A stretch of DNA of 64,000 nucleotides, from the NCBI RefSeq assembly GCF_963678975.1, contig NC_089277.1, forward strand, positions 26,238,672-26,302,671. Reading direction: 5' to 3'. The first letter of the stretch is position 1, and each line of letters starts with the position of its first letter. Source of the stretch: Dysidea avara (taxonomy: Eukaryota; Porifera; Demospongiae; Dictyoceratida; Dysideidae). The notes below the pieces were generated by a model. It had not been told where the DNA came from and did no database searches. It saw only the letters and a list, made by a program, of their open reading frames with translations. The translations under genes and the position numbers were made by a program. Below, piece by piece: positions 10,740 through 21,132 of the stretch.

Positions 10740-12297
10740 ATGTAGTATGCATGGCGACGTATGTGTACATCTTTTGGCGAGGCCTCTGTTGGACTATGTG
10801 AAGCCCTGGCTTCTGTTGCTCGTCGCCTATGCACTGCTCACCTTGTGCCTTCGATTCTAATTCCCTTCCTGTCCTGTAGACTAATTCCATTGGATAAGTG
10901 TCCAGGGCCCGTCCAATTGGCATTGGGGATGTGCCCCGTCGGATTGTGTCAAAGGCAGCCCTCTATGCCATTGGTGATGATATTGCATCAGCTGCTGGCT
11001 CCCTGCAGACTTGTGCTGGTCATGAGGCAGGTTCTGAAGCAGCAGTTCATGCAATGAAGGAATTGTTTGGGGCTGCCACAAGTGAAGCTGCTTTTCTTGT
11101 TGATGCTACTAATGCATTTAACTGTGTCAATCGTCAAGCTGCACTTCACAATATTTCCAAGATTTGTCCATCATTTTCTACCATCCTGCAGAATACTTAT
11201 CATGCCCCAGTCCATCTTTTTGTTGTTGGTGAAGGTGAAATTTCGTCTACTGAGGGCACAACGCAAGGTGACCCCCTTGCAATGGGCATGTATGCACTGG
11301 CTATGGTTCCTTTGATTCGTCATTTACGTACTGAAGTGCCTGATGTATCTCAGGTTTGGTTTGCTGATGATGCCAGTGCTGTTGGTTCACTCTCTTCACT
11401 GCTGACTTGGTGGCGGCAACTTTCATCTTATGGCCCAGCCTATGGCTATTTTACATATGCTGTTAAAACTATTCTAATTGTCAAGCCAGAACACCTCACT
11501 CGAGCACAAAAGCTTTTTGCTGATACCAACATTCAGATAACTGCTCGTGGCCAAAGATATCTTGGTGCTGTGCTGGGATCAAGAGAGTGCGCAGAAGAAT
11601 ACGTGGCTGACAAAGTGCAGTCCTGGGTCTCTGAGGTTTCTGCCTTGGTTGGGATTGCAAACAGTCGTCCACATGCTGCTTATAGTGCCTTCACTCATGG
11701 ATTGATTGGACGATGGGTTTATTTGATGAGAACAGTCCCGGATATAAGCTCTTTTTTAAAACCACTAGAGGATGCCATACGATTGCAACTTCTTCCTTTT
11801 ATTTCTGGACACCCTGGTTGCTCTGCTGATGAATGGGACCTGCTCTCCCTTCCTTGCCGTTTTGGTGGTTTAGGGCTTATAAATCCCACGAAGGTTTCTG
11901 ATTCTCAGTTTGATGCATCACTACTGATTACTGCCTCCCTGAAAGATCTGATTATCAAGCAGTCAGTTTGTGCTTGGCCCCCTGATGTTCGTTGTGTAAA
12001 GACCCAGGTTCATCTTAATCGGCGAAGAACTTCCAAAGAACTCGCAATGCATGTAAGAGATCATCTTTCTTCCCAACTTCAAAGGGCGGTTGATTTGAAC
12101 AGTGAACCCAGTGCATCTTCCTGGTTACTGGCCCTGCCATTACAGGAGCAGGGCTTCCATCTGAACAAACAAGAGTTCTGGGATGCTGTCCATCTGCGCT
12201 ACGGATAGAAGTTACTGAATGTTCCCAGTCACTGTGTCTGTGGGGCTTCTTTTACTATCGACCATGCCATGGTCTGTCAACATGGGGGCTTAACCTT
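10740..12297 (+). pseudogene. Copy B: reverse transcriptase and knuckle, first half
   Basis: After two frameshifts (near 10,740 and 10,905) the 436-aa frame 10,898-12,208 carries RARPIGIGDVPRRI, FLVDATNAFN (motif A, near 11,094), GTTQGDPLAM (motif B) and WFADDAS (motif C, near 11,357). Next come the thumb LPCRFGGLGLINP and LPLQEQGFHLNK. A TAG at 12,206 is followed in the same frame by a complete CCHC-type knuckle (CVCG, H, C) at about 12,233-12,280. Reading stops there because a LINE has inserted at 12,298. Enzymatic role: target-primed reverse transcription is expected. The copy is inactive as it stands. Confidence 0.75.
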
Positions 12298-13712
12298 ATT
12301 ATTATTAATTAGCAAAGCCCACCAGGGGCAACACGCTAATGTGCATTACAAATCACAAATTGTTTAGCTTATCTATAATGTTCTTAAAAGTGTCAAGGTT
12401 AATTGTGTTGATGTTGTCAATTTTCAAGTTATTCCAATCAATAATTGTTCTTGGCAGAAAAGAATACTTATATAAATCAATTCTGGATTGCAGCTGTGCA
12501 AATTTGAGGGGATTATTGGCACGAGTATATGATACAGGGGTTGGCTGGGGTAAACAATGGTTTGGTAGCACCAGTAAGTTTCTTACAATCTTGAATAATA
12601 ATATAAGTCTAGCATTTCTTCTCCTACTTTTTAAACTTGGCCATTGAAGGTAATTAAGCATATCTGTAATACTGTGTTGTTGACTGGATCTGTGCCATGG
12701 TTTATTAAGAACAAATCTTGCAGCTCGGTGTTGGATCATTTCTAATTTGCTAACTGTTGTTTGGTGATAAGGATCCCAGATAGCTGAGCAGTATTCAATA
12801 GAAGGTAACAATAATTGTTTGTATAAGTGTTCTTTGATTTGTATTGGGGCATTATATAAATTCCTTTTCAGAAATCCAAGAAGACGGTTTGCCTTTCCAC
12901 AAATATAGTTAACATGAGGTTCCCATGATAGTGTATGATGGAGGCGGATACCAAGATAGGTGTGCTCTGATACAATATTCAATGGAATATTAGACATTTT
13001 ATATGTAAAAGTGCTTTTACTGTGGTGGGTTGTAAATTGTAAAATATTGCATTTGGGAATGTTAAATTCCATCAGCCAGTTGCTAGCCCATTGTGTTAAG
13101 GAATCTAAGTCATTTTGTAGTATTCTGTGATCGTTGGGTGTAGCTATAGTTTTAAAGAGTAGAATGTCGTCAGCAAATAATCTAATTTCACTCTTGATGT
13201 TTGTTACAATATCGTTAATGTAAATTAGGAACAACACAGGACCAAGTACGGAACCTTGTGGAACACCAGATGTAACTTGACATGTAGAAGATCTAGAGCC
13301 TTCTACTACAACCTGTTGGGTACGACCATGAAGGAAGGACTCTAGCCACTGTAAGACAGTTCCTCTTATACCATAGTAATTTAATTTGTAGAGAAGTCTA
13401 GAATGAGCTACTCGGTCGAACGCTTTAGAAAAGTCTAATATAGCAGCATCAACTTGCAGGTTCCTGTCAATATCTTTTGCAATGTCATTAACAGTAATGA
13501 GTAGTTGAGTCTCACAGGAATGTTTTGATCTAAATCCAAACTGGTTGTCTGAAAGAATATTGTGGTCCTCCAAATGCTTCATAATTTGACTCACGATGAT
13601 ATGCTCCATTGTTTTACAAACTACTGAAGTGAGTGAGATAGGACGGTAGTTGCCTGGGTGAACTTTGGAACCTTTTTTAAATATTGGGGTGACATAGGCA
13701 TGCTTCCTTTTC
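12298..13712 (-). mobile_element. CR1-like LINE inserted in copy B
   Basis: A minus-strand LINE fragment is flanked by TAACCTT at 12,291-12,297 and again at 13,713-13,719, a clean 7-bp target duplication. Its 3' end (left) reads GCTAATTAATAATAAT and its 5' end is truncated inside the RT just upstream of YVTPIFKKGS. Removing the insert with one duplication leaves the host element in frame from the knuckle into RHND, which confirms both boundaries. Confidence 0.85.
12353..13609 (-). CDS. LINE reverse transcriptase, 5'-truncated
   Basis: A 418-aa uninterrupted frame on the minus strand, open further upstream to the insertion edge at about 13,712 without a natural start. Motifs in order: NYRPISLTSVVCK, GFRSKHSC, LDFSKAFDRVAH (motif A), SGVPQGSVLGPVLF (motif B), FADDILLF (motif C), YLGIRL, LPSIEYCSAIWDP, and a C-terminus IDLYKYSFLPRTIIDWNNL. 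This is the CR1/Jockey-group pattern. The endonuclease domain is lost through 5' truncation, so the copy cannot move by itself. The lack of stops points to a fairly recent insertion. It lies antisense inside copy B. Confidence 0.85.
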   Translation of the reverse strand: MEHIIVSQIMKHLEDHNILSDNQFGFRSKHSCETQLLITVNDIAKDIDRNLQVDAAILDFSKAFDRVAHSRLLYKLNYYGIRGTVLQWLESFLHGRTQQVVVEGSRSSTCQVTSGVPQGSVLGPVLFLIYINDIVTNIKSEIRLFADDILLFKTIATPNDHRILQNDLDSLTQWASNWLMEFNIPKCNILQFTTHHSKSTFTYKMSNIPLNIVSEHTYLGIRLHHTLSWEPHVNYICGKANRLLGFLKRNLYNAPIQIKEHLYKQLLLPSIEYCSAIWDPYHQTTVSKLEMIQHRAARFVLNKPWHRSSQQHSITDMLNYLQWPSLKSRRRNARLILLFKIVRNLLVLPNHCLPQPTPVSYTRANNPLKFAQLQSRIDLYKYSFLPRTIIDWNNLKIDNINTINLDTFKNIIDKLNNL

Positions 13713-14296
13713 TAACCTTTGTGCGACACAATGACTTGCGTGACATCACGGCAGGTTTATTGTCAAGGGTGTGTTCAGATGTTGCTACTGAGCCTCCCTT
13801 ACAGCCTCTCAGTGGTGAAGTAATCACTCCCAAGTCTGCGAACCGACAGGATGATGCCAGGGCAGATATTCATCCACGCGGTTTCTGGGGACGGCGACAA
13901 AGTGCCTTTCTTGACGTAAGGGTGTTTCACCCTAATGCACCAAGTTACCGTAACTACAGCATACCATCTGTATATCGCCGTCATGAATTACAGAAGAAAC
14001 GAGGGTATGGCGAACGTGTCCGGGAGGTGGAACAGGTATCCTTTACCCCTTTAGTATTTTCCACAACCGGTGGAATGGGAGGAGAAGCACTAAAATTCTA
14101 TCGTCGTCTGGCCGACATGCTTTCTCGCCACAGCTCAACATCTTATAGTGGTACTCTGGCGTGGATTCGCTGCACACAGTCATTTTCATTGCTTCGTTCT
14201 GCTACAATGTGCATCCGGGGAACACGATCCATCCTTCATCGTTCCAACAATGCTTCCCCGAAAATGGGCCATATTACTGGCCCTAGGGACTTTTAG
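13713..14296 (+). pseudogene. Copy B: endonuclease-like C-terminal region
   Basis: The continuation of copy B after the LINE reads TFVRHNDLRDITAGLL, EPPLQPLSGE, DDARADIHPRGFWG and FLDVRVFHPNAPS. It ends VEQVSFTPLVFSTTGGMGG and FSLLRSATMCIRGTRS before a stop at 14,294. The ADI and DVR acidic sites, spaced as in RLE nucleases of R2-like elements, suggest a PD-(D/E)XK fold; DVK in copy A supports this. The 14,297-14,375 tail shows no poly(A). Confidence 0.7.
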
Positions 14297-14494
14297 TTGT
14301 CCCCCTTTCAGTTGTCCAGCACACTTGCTCCTTGGTGCTGAGGGTGGTAGGCAAGGGCAGTACATCCAGCCCGGGAGAAAAAAAATTTATTTATTTATTA
14401 TTTGTACTGAGCAGTCAGCCCTGCTGGTATGCTCAGGAAAAAAAACAAAAAAAACGTTCTAACTTAACATACAGTAAGCCAATTGTTCAACTAG

Positions 14495-14960
14495 TTACAA
14501 GCTGGTACTAGTGTGGTAATATGATTGTAAAAGTGATGTGAATGAATCTGAATCAGATGTTTCAATGATGTTAACAGGCAAGGTGTTCAATTCTTTAATA
14601 GTTCTTGAGAAGTAGCTACTCTGATATGATCTGGTGGATGATGATGGAATTATGAGATGCAATGGATGGTATGATCTAGTTTCTCTCGTTGATGGTAAGT
14701 AATATGATGGTATGCAGATGGCAAGCTGGTGATGGAGTGCCTTGTGCAGGACTTGTAATCTAGATATCTTGCGACGAGTCTCAAGAGATGGCAGGGATAA
14801 TTCGTTTAACATTGCTGAAACTGAGCTAAGTCGCTATAAATCCATCTGGCTGCACGACGTTGTACCTTCTCTAATTGCTGAATTTGTAAATTGTAGTATG
14901 GATCCCACACATCTGATGCATATTCCATTTGTGGCCTCACCATCGTGATGTATGCAGATT
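14495..14960 (-). pseudogene. LINE RT thumb and C-terminus
   Basis: After the stop at 14,962 the frame goes on as AYITMVRPQMEYASDVWDPYY, then QLEKVQRRAARW. It then shifts to a second frame with LPSLETRRKISRLQVLHK and a C-terminal SSYFSRTIKELNTLP. This is the normal C-terminal half of the same polymerase, broken by one stop and one frameshift. Confidence 0.75.
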
Positions 14961-14961
14961 T

Positions 14962-16431
14962 CTAAACTCTTTGTGAGCAACTATTAAGATTACGTTTCAA
15001 AACGTTGAGGGTTTTTGTCACCTTGGCTGCTATGGTAGATATGTGTGAAGACCAGGATAATGACTGGTTAATTAAGATGACCAGATAAGAGTGTTGCTCA
15101 GATGTTTCTAATATATGGCCGTTCAGTATGTAATTATGTGTGATGGGTGAAGTATTCCTTGTGCATTGCACTACAGCACATTTGATGACATTAAAGTTCA
15201 GTTGCCAGGTGTTAGCCCATTCAGATAACTTGTTCAGATCTTGTTGGAGCTGGATGGTGTCTTCTCTGCTATTGATTATTCTATAAAGTAAACAATCATC
15301 TGCGAACATCCGAAGAGGAGAATCAATATCATTTGCTATGTCGTTTATATACAGTAAAAACATCAGGGGACCCAGGACAGTTCCTTGAGGGACTCCTGAC
15401 AAAACAGGTACAGGGTTTGAGGTTTCACCATCCAAAACTACACATTGTGAACGTCTAGTGAGCCAGGATTCAATCCATGCAAGAGTACTGTTGCTAATTC
15501 CATAATGCCTTAATTTAGTCAGAAGTCGTTGATGTGGAACTGTATCAAATGCTTTAGAAAAGTCTAGGAGGATTATATCAGTTTGCTTTTGATGGTCAAG
15601 AGCATAGGATATGTCTTCAGTCAAAGTGTTGAGTTGAGTGACACAGGAGTGCTGTGATCGAAAGCCATGTTGATTTTCAATTAAAACGTTATGTTGGTTA
15701 AGATGGTTCATAATGGAGTGGTAAATAATGTGTTCCATAGTCTTAGCACAAATAAATGTTAACGATATCGGTCGATAATTGATGGCATTACTGCGGTCAC
15801 CCTTTTTATACACAGGACAAATGTTAGCTGATAGCCAATCACTCGGTAATGAGCTGGTAGACAAAGACTGGGTAAAGATCACTTGTAAAATTGGAGCAAT
15901 TTCATTAGCACAATGTTTTAGTACGTATGGTGAAATAAGGTCAGGTCCACTAGACTTTTGTTCGTCAAGTGTTGAAAGTAGTTGTTGTATCCCAGACTGT
16001 GAGATGGAGAAAGTAGGCATGTCAGGTATAGCATCAATAGTATTACTTATTGTAGGTATTGTTGATAGGTTTTCTTTTGTGAATACAGACTGGAAATGAT
16101 TATTCAGAGCTTTTGCTTTGTCTTTTGAACTATTAACAGGTTTTCCATTAACAAGTAGGGTGGGAATATCGTGTTTATCCTGTCGTTTGGCCCTTACATA
16201 CTTCCAAAATTGGCGGCGATTCCCACTGAATGAACTATCAAATAGTCTGGCATAATAATTGTTGTGTGCCTCTTTCAATCTGCAGTTGACTAGGTTCTTG
16301 GCATCACGATAAGCTTTCCAATCGGACTTTAATTTGCTTCTCTTAGCCTTGTTGTATAGTTTTTTGCGTGCTTTCATATCTTTCTTTATTTGCCTATTAA
16401 TCCAAGGTAAACTGTTGCGTGAACGCTTCAC
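14962..16431 (-). CDS. LINE reverse transcriptase core
   Basis: A 489-aa frame with a linker rich in Lys/Arg (WINRQIKKDMKARKKLYNKA), then SSGPDLISPYVLK (motif 0), NYRPISLTFICAK, GFRSQHSC, LDFSKAFDTVPHQ (motif A), SGVPQGTVLGPLMF (motif B) and FADDCLLYR (motif C). All catalytic Asp residues are present. It ends early at a stop within LKRNLNSCSQRV. Upstream it is in the same frame as the endonuclease part but separated by a TGA at 16,504. The copy is dead but only lightly damaged. Confidence 0.85.
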   Translation of the reverse strand: MKRSRNSLPWINRQIKKDMKARKKLYNKAKRSKLKSDWKAYRDAKNLVNCRLKEAHNNYYARLFDSSFSGNRRQFWKYVRAKRQDKHDIPTLLVNGKPVNSSKDKAKALNNHFQSVFTKENLSTIPTISNTIDAIPDMPTFSISQSGIQQLLSTLDEQKSSGPDLISPYVLKHCANEIAPILQVIFTQSLSTSSLPSDWLSANICPVYKKGDRSNAINYRPISLTFICAKTMEHIIYHSIMNHLNQHNVLIENQHGFRSQHSCVTQLNTLTEDISYALDHQKQTDIILLDFSKAFDTVPHQRLLTKLRHYGISNSTLAWIESWLTRRSQCVVLDGETSNPVPVLSGVPQGTVLGPLMFLLYINDIANDIDSPLRMFADDCLLYRIINSREDTIQLQQDLNKLSEWANTWQLNFNVIKCAVVQCTRNTSPITHNYILNGHILETSEQHSYLVILINQSLSWSSHISTIAAKVTKTLNVLKRNLNSCSQRV

Positions 16432-16503
16432 TTTGTGAGGAACATGGTTAGAGACAGCTTCATGGATTGCTTGCTTGAATTCTTGCCAAAGTTGTTCAAC
16501 TGG

Positions 16504-16930
16504 TCAGGAATGTGGGTCACTTGATAAGAATGTATTTACAAAAGTTGTTAGATCTCTTTTAATTAGGTCGATGTTTCCTTTGTGATACAAAGCAATTTTG
16601 TGTTGCTTTGTACTTGGAGTTGCATGCTTGTTTATATCAAGATGGAATGTTAACGCATCATGATCTGAGATACCAGGAACAGTAGAAATGTTAACAATTT
16701 TTGGATAAGTACAGAAAACAAGATCTAATGTATTCTCTAAGCGGGTTGGCAAGTGCACAAATTGTTCAAGACTGTTATCGTTTATTACATCCAAAAACAT
16801 GTTATTTAGAGCATTTCCATAAGTGGGGGTGGTAGCAATGTTACCATAACCATTGTGTCATGTGATACTTGGAAAATTGAAATCCCCCATTAACACAATA
16901 TTTGGTGGGGTGTTTGAATTGTTCAACCTG
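16504..16930 (-). pseudogene. APE-type endonuclease C-terminal part of the LINE
   Basis: Minus-strand frames carry MGDFNFPSI (the GDFN box) and then LEQFVHLPTRLENTLDLVF and PGISDHDALTFHL (the SDH box). These are two signature boxes of the apurinic-type endonuclease that nicks target DNA in CR1/L1-like elements. A stop in the GDFN-proximal part and a TGA at 16,504 break it. The N-terminal half of the nuclease is missing. Confidence 0.8.
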
Positions 16931-16935
16931 ACTAG

Positions 16936-17280
16936 TGAAACACTGTGCTGTTCTATTATTAAAGCAGTTATAGTGTAAACAGCTATAGAACAGAGAAAGT
17001 GACGTGATTAAACAGCTATATATACTGTTTGTAGACTATGTTTTCAGGTAAAGAATATAACGTTTTGTGCTTCTATTGCCAATACATTGTTTTCATAGTG
17101 TGACGTTACGGATGGGGGAGGGGGTCTGAAGTTAGCGTCATTATCGACGTTAAGCGTACCAAAATTAGTTTGGAGATGCCCCCTTAATCATTAAGATGTT
17201 TATTCTCTTCTCTCTCTATATATATATTTATGATTGTAAAACTCATAAATTTGAGTATAAAAACAATGTCTTTAGACTGT
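16936..17280. repeat. Dispersed repeat, copy 3 of the CpG-rich family (partial)
   Basis: The segment 17,101-17,190 is the reverse complement of 3640-3735 with scattered changes (AACGTTAAGCGTACCAAA-type words and GGAGATGCCCCCT). The rest of the stretch is AT-rich with a TATA run near 17,216-17,228 and no gene. Confidence 0.6.
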
Positions 17281-18335
17281 TAATTACTGTTTTTCATTGA
17301 ATGCGTCAGTGTTGATTGAAGAATACTATCAAAATCATTTAGGAAAAAATATATCATTGATCGGTATTTGATTCCATAGGGTAATTGATCTTGGGTAAAA
17401 ACTAAATTTGTATGCATCAACAGTAGCAGATGGTTTGATGAATTTACCCTGGTTTCCTCATAAACATCTTGTAGAATGTACAATATAACTGGGGATTGGA
17501 AGCTCTACTAGGTGATTGACAATCTTGTAGAACATCAAGAGACGAGCCTTGCATGGTGGTACACTATGGATTTTAACTTTAGTGAATTTAGGATATGTGA
17601 TATACTACTTAATCTGGGTTAATCTGACACAATAAAACGAGCAGCATGCTTCTGAACAACTTCTAGTTTATTATTGTAGTATTTCATGTGTGGGGACCAA
17701 ACTGTCGCAGCATAGTTTAAAATTGATAAAACAAATATCTTGTAGGCATCTAGCTTATAACTCTTTGGTGACAGTGTTTCAGATTTCTTCGTAAGAATGC
17801 TAAAGTGTTATTAGCTTTTTGGCAAACAGTGTCCACATGATGGTTGAATATAAGCTTGCTATCAAAATTGATACCCAAGTATTTAGCATTTACAACAGGA
17901 TTCAGTTTTTTGCCATGGAGGGTGTATTCTGTAATGTAAGGATTATGTTTTAATGCGATTGTTAATATCATGCATTTCTCTATATTGAATTTCATCCCCC
18001 AGATCTCTTCCCATATTTCCAGTTTTCTCAAAGTCTTCTTGAAGTATTTTAGCATCATCCGGTGTATCAATCTTTCTGTACAAAATACAATCATCAGCGA
18101 ATAAACGACAGGAAGATGATAAATTGGTGGTGATATCAGTAATATATGCTAAAAATAATAATGGTCCCAACACACTTCCCTGAGGTACGCCACTAGTTAC
18201 ATTTATAGGTTTAGAGGTGACATCACCACATACCACATGCTGAGTATGGCTGCCCAAAAAGTCAGTAATCCAGTTCATGATGTTACCACTTACACCATAA
18301 TGTTGAAGCTCTATGTTGGTACAACAAAACACACC
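17281..18335 (-). pseudogene. LINE reverse transcriptase, third remnant
   Basis: Two overlapping minus-strand frames give HYGVSGNIMNWITDFL, SGVPQGSVLGPLLFLAYI and FADDCILYR in one frame, then MKFNIEKCMILTI and AKYLGINFDSKL in the next. Further down, degraded frames give an LNYAATVWSP-like and an AARFIVSD-like segment and a C-terminus near 17,283. The upstream part is cut at 18,335 where unrelated sequence begins. Frameshifts and several stops mark it as dead. It is diverged from both neighbours, so it represents a separate insertion. Confidence 0.75.
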
Positions 18336-18689
18336 ATGAAAATAAATATTAATTAACTAAGACTTCAAACACAATCTTGGGGTTTATACAGCTCTGAAGT
18401 GTCTCTTCTGGGTCTAAGCCTACTGAAGCTGGAACGTGACCCTTTTCATGTTGACCAGACTGAGGAGTGAGGAGGAACGAGAACCCCTTACAACAGTGTA
18501 ACCAACTCGTTACTCAATTAGTCTGCAATAAGGTGTCTTCACCTGCAGAATGCCAAGCGTTTATAGGAAGAACACGGGGGGTATACTTGCTGTAAGTTAG
18601 TTATGAATTTCTAAAATAAGTTTAATGAATAATGGATAATGAACCACCCGCCCGCATGTATTTTTGAGGTCAATGAAGTGGAAAGCAAG
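18336..18689. other. No recognisable gene
   Basis: No coding motif or terminal repeat stands out between the LINE remnant and the copy C fragments. Confidence 0.4.
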
Positions 18690-19010
18690 GAATCTTCTTA
18701 GAGTGGCCTAAAAAGTTTGAGTCCGACAAACAGCATAAGTATGAGCAGTGTGTAAGGGATGTTGAAATGGGCTCTTTCACCACATTGCCATTGGTATTCT
18801 CTACTTTTGGGAGGTGCGGCCACTACTGCTTAGTACTTACAAGGGGTTGGCATCTCTGCTTGCTAGCTGCTAAGAAAGAACAGAGCTATAGTAGTGTAGT
18901 GTCCTGGAATAGATGCTCCACCAGTTTTCTTCACTGATGTTAGCCGTAACCAGAGCCAGGTCTCATTGTGGCAGCCCAGTGACTATTGGAGCACTTGACC
19001 TTGCAGCATC
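18690..19010 (+). pseudogene. Copy C: C-terminal fragment (plus strand)
   Basis: A plus-strand frame reads HKYEQCVRDVEMGSFTTLPL then VFSTFGRCG and QSYSSVVSWNRC. These match the C-terminal residues of copies A and B (REVEQSSFTALIFSATGG and SNYAAVMGWIRC). Stops follow. It is oriented opposite to the rest of copy C immediately to its right. Confidence 0.65.
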
Positions 19011-19074
19011 TGAGGGTCAGGTGCTTCCATCATGTGTATTTTTATTGTTGTTTCTTGTTTTTCATTAACATTGT

Positions 19075-20410
19075 TATAGTAAAAAGTGAAGGCTTGATGG
19101 ACACATCATGACAAATCCCTGACATCAACTGAGCAACTAGATCCTGGGTGTCATTGTGGTGGATAGTAGGGATAGCTCCATTCAGACAGCTGAGAGCACT
19201 GTTTTATCTACCACAGGCACAACTTGAAGGAAGATTCTGAGGAGACCAACAATATCGAAGAGCCATAATGTGTCATAAAAACCACTCTTGTGGAGAGAAA
19301 AACCATGGCATTCCAAGGGCAAGGTGGATGGCCAAGAGGAAGCCTCTTTCTCACCAGCAAGTTTCAGAGACAACTAGTGACCAGAAGACAAACTGGGAAG
19401 AGGAAAAAGCGGAGAAACTGTCAGAAAAATTCTGGTGTTTGACAGATAGAGCCTTTTGCTTGAGAGTACGCTGTTGATGAAAAATGGTGGAATCAAAAGA
19501 AATCTGGTTCACAATGGCCGAAGCTAGGGGTGATGTGATAGAGACTGAGAAATGGCAGCTCTCCTGAAAATATTACAAGGATCAAATGTTATAAATCCCC
19601 TTAGCCGAATGGGCAAGGCTAAGATTGCCCACTTTGAGTTGTTGGGAGAATCAAGACAAAGCTTGGGCTGCAGATGTAAACATACGACCTCTTCAAGGGG
19701 AATTAAAAAAGAGGACAGGTCACTCACAGTCCTAGATATAAATGTCCAGTAGAAAGAAAAGCTATGAAAATGCAGCATGTGGCTGGCTTGAGAAAGCTGG
19801 TGATAGTCTGCCACTGGGACACCTTTGCTTTAAGAAAAGTAGAATTAAATTCAGAAGAGCCCAAAAGGAGCACCCAAGTAAGGGCGACCCTCAGTGGTGA
19901 TATGGAGGGAAGTGCTCTCAAACAATGTATGACCAGCTTCATAGCAATTCTTCTTAACAGCAAACATTATATTGTGTGCATTAATCCTCAAACAGAGGGT
20001 GCACAATAAATAAAGACACACATAATATCCATAACCAGGACCCAAGGCATACATAGATGACTGCTTCCTGCATCCAACAAGCCAGCAAATCAGCAAGGAA
20101 GCCAGCAGTAGCAGCAGTAGCAGCATTATCAGCAAACCATGTTTGGTTGGCTATGCCATCTAACTTCTGTAAGAGAGGTACATGCAGTGGAGAGAGCATA
20201 TACATAACCATAGCCAAGGGATCCCCTGAATCATCCGCTCTTTCAGACAATAAACACTCATCATCAATAAATGAGGAAGCTTCCCTGTACACATTGGTGA
20301 GAGTAATGGAAAGTAGTGAACAGATGAAATGTAGGTTGTGTAAAGGAATTTAATTCATTGGAGGAATCAGCCAGTAAAACCTTCAGCACTTGTGCTTTGT
20401 AGTCTTAACG
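19075..20410 (-). pseudogene. Copy C: RT and knuckle region (minus strand)
   Basis: Minus-strand frames, read from 20,410 leftward, carry LLADSSNELNSF (motif A with its catalytic Asp kept), SGDPLAMVMYML (motif B) and TWFADNAATA (FADD with the second Asp changed to Asn). They go on with FISRTVSDLSSFLIPLE, LPIRLRGF, LAGEKEASSWPSTLPL, a decayed CACG knuckle and IHHNDTQDLVAQLM. Every block matches copies A and B in order. Multiple stops and frameshifts, plus the lost catalytic Asp, show a long-dead copy. Its 3' side meets the oppositely oriented fragment at 18,690-19,010. Confidence 0.7.
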
Positions 20411-20974
20411 AATAAAATAATGTCCACTTGGTTCCACTTGGGGTACCTCCATGGATACACATGGTCATCGATTGTGATAGAGAAAAGGATAGGGTACAGC
20501 AATAAAGCCATGCCAAAGTGTTGCTGTAGGATAAAGCACTTCAGAGGTCCTTCTCCTAGAATCATTTGAGTCACTATGGAACGGACTGAAAATGAAGCGT
20601 AACGGCTACTTTGCTATTTCAGTAATTGATTGTTGTGGGATGTGTTCAGGTGACCCTTTTTTCACATTATAAACCATGCATAATAATATTATGAAAGGTA
20701 ATCAAACAAGCAAGTATATATGTGACTGAATTTGACAAAACAAGGCTTCGATGCACAAAGCTTTGTTAGGAGATATGGCGATTTTAAGAAATCATTGTGT
20801 AATAACTTCCCAGTGCCTACAGCTGTGCAAACAAAATTTGTACCAATTGTTCATCTGTTCACTAGCTATCACTGAGTGGGTGTATACATTTCTGATACCC
20901 AAAATTTGTCCTGTTTTGAGTAACTTTTTTCGAGTGGGTAATAATATCACAGGTGGTAGTAATAGGGTTGGTAG
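20411..20974. repeat. Dispersed repeat, otherwise no gene
   Basis: The words GAAGCGTAACGGCTACTT, TTTCAGTAATTGATTGTTG and GGGATGTGTTCAG near 20,595-20,655 have a diverged counterpart at about 58,535-58,600. The right end contains GGTAGTAATAGGGTTGGTAG, continued by a similar word beyond the LTR element at 30,592, so the target site was a small tandem repeat. No gene is recognised. Confidence 0.45.
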
Positions 20975-21109
20975 TGTAATAGCATCACTGACACACATAG
21001 TTGTTGTATTCTAATAGTTGCTCCCCGAATCACGTGAGATTGTATGTGTGACCGCGTGTGTCTCTGTTGTTAAGAAGTCCTTATGTCATCGTTAGTTGTG
21101 AAGTTTACA
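20975..21109 (+). repeat. 5' LTR of outer Gypsy element
   Basis: 135 bp, TGTAATAGCATCACTGAC at the start and GTGAAGTTTACA at the end. It is identical to the 3' LTR except for one base. Confidence 0.95.
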
Positions 21110-21128
21110 TTGGTGCTGAAACCCGGGA
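21110..21128 (+). promoter_or_regulatory. Primer-binding-site-like sequence
   Basis: TTGGTGCTGAAACCCGGGA lies directly behind the 5' LTR, where a tRNA 3' end should pair to prime minus-strand synthesis. It has the TGG start expected of a tRNA CCA complement. I cannot name the tRNA. Confidence 0.75.
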
Positions 21129-21132
21129 CAAG

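Larger units (their letters stand above)
14376..16935 (-). mobile_element. CR1-like LINE with endonuclease and RT
   Basis: A longer minus-strand LINE copy. Its 3' end at the left reads AATAATAAATAAATAAA, and its coding region runs from an APE-type endonuclease (from about 16,930) through RT to a C-terminus at 14,495. It follows copy B directly. I found no convincing target duplication, and the 5' end fades out near 16,935. Frame breaks: a stop at 16,504-16,506, a stop near 14,962, and a frameshift near 14,810. Confidence 0.8.

Noticed and set aside
21058-21132. Upstream start of Gag at 21,058
   Set aside because: It lies inside the LTR; the ATG at 21,133 just after the primer-binding site is the better start.
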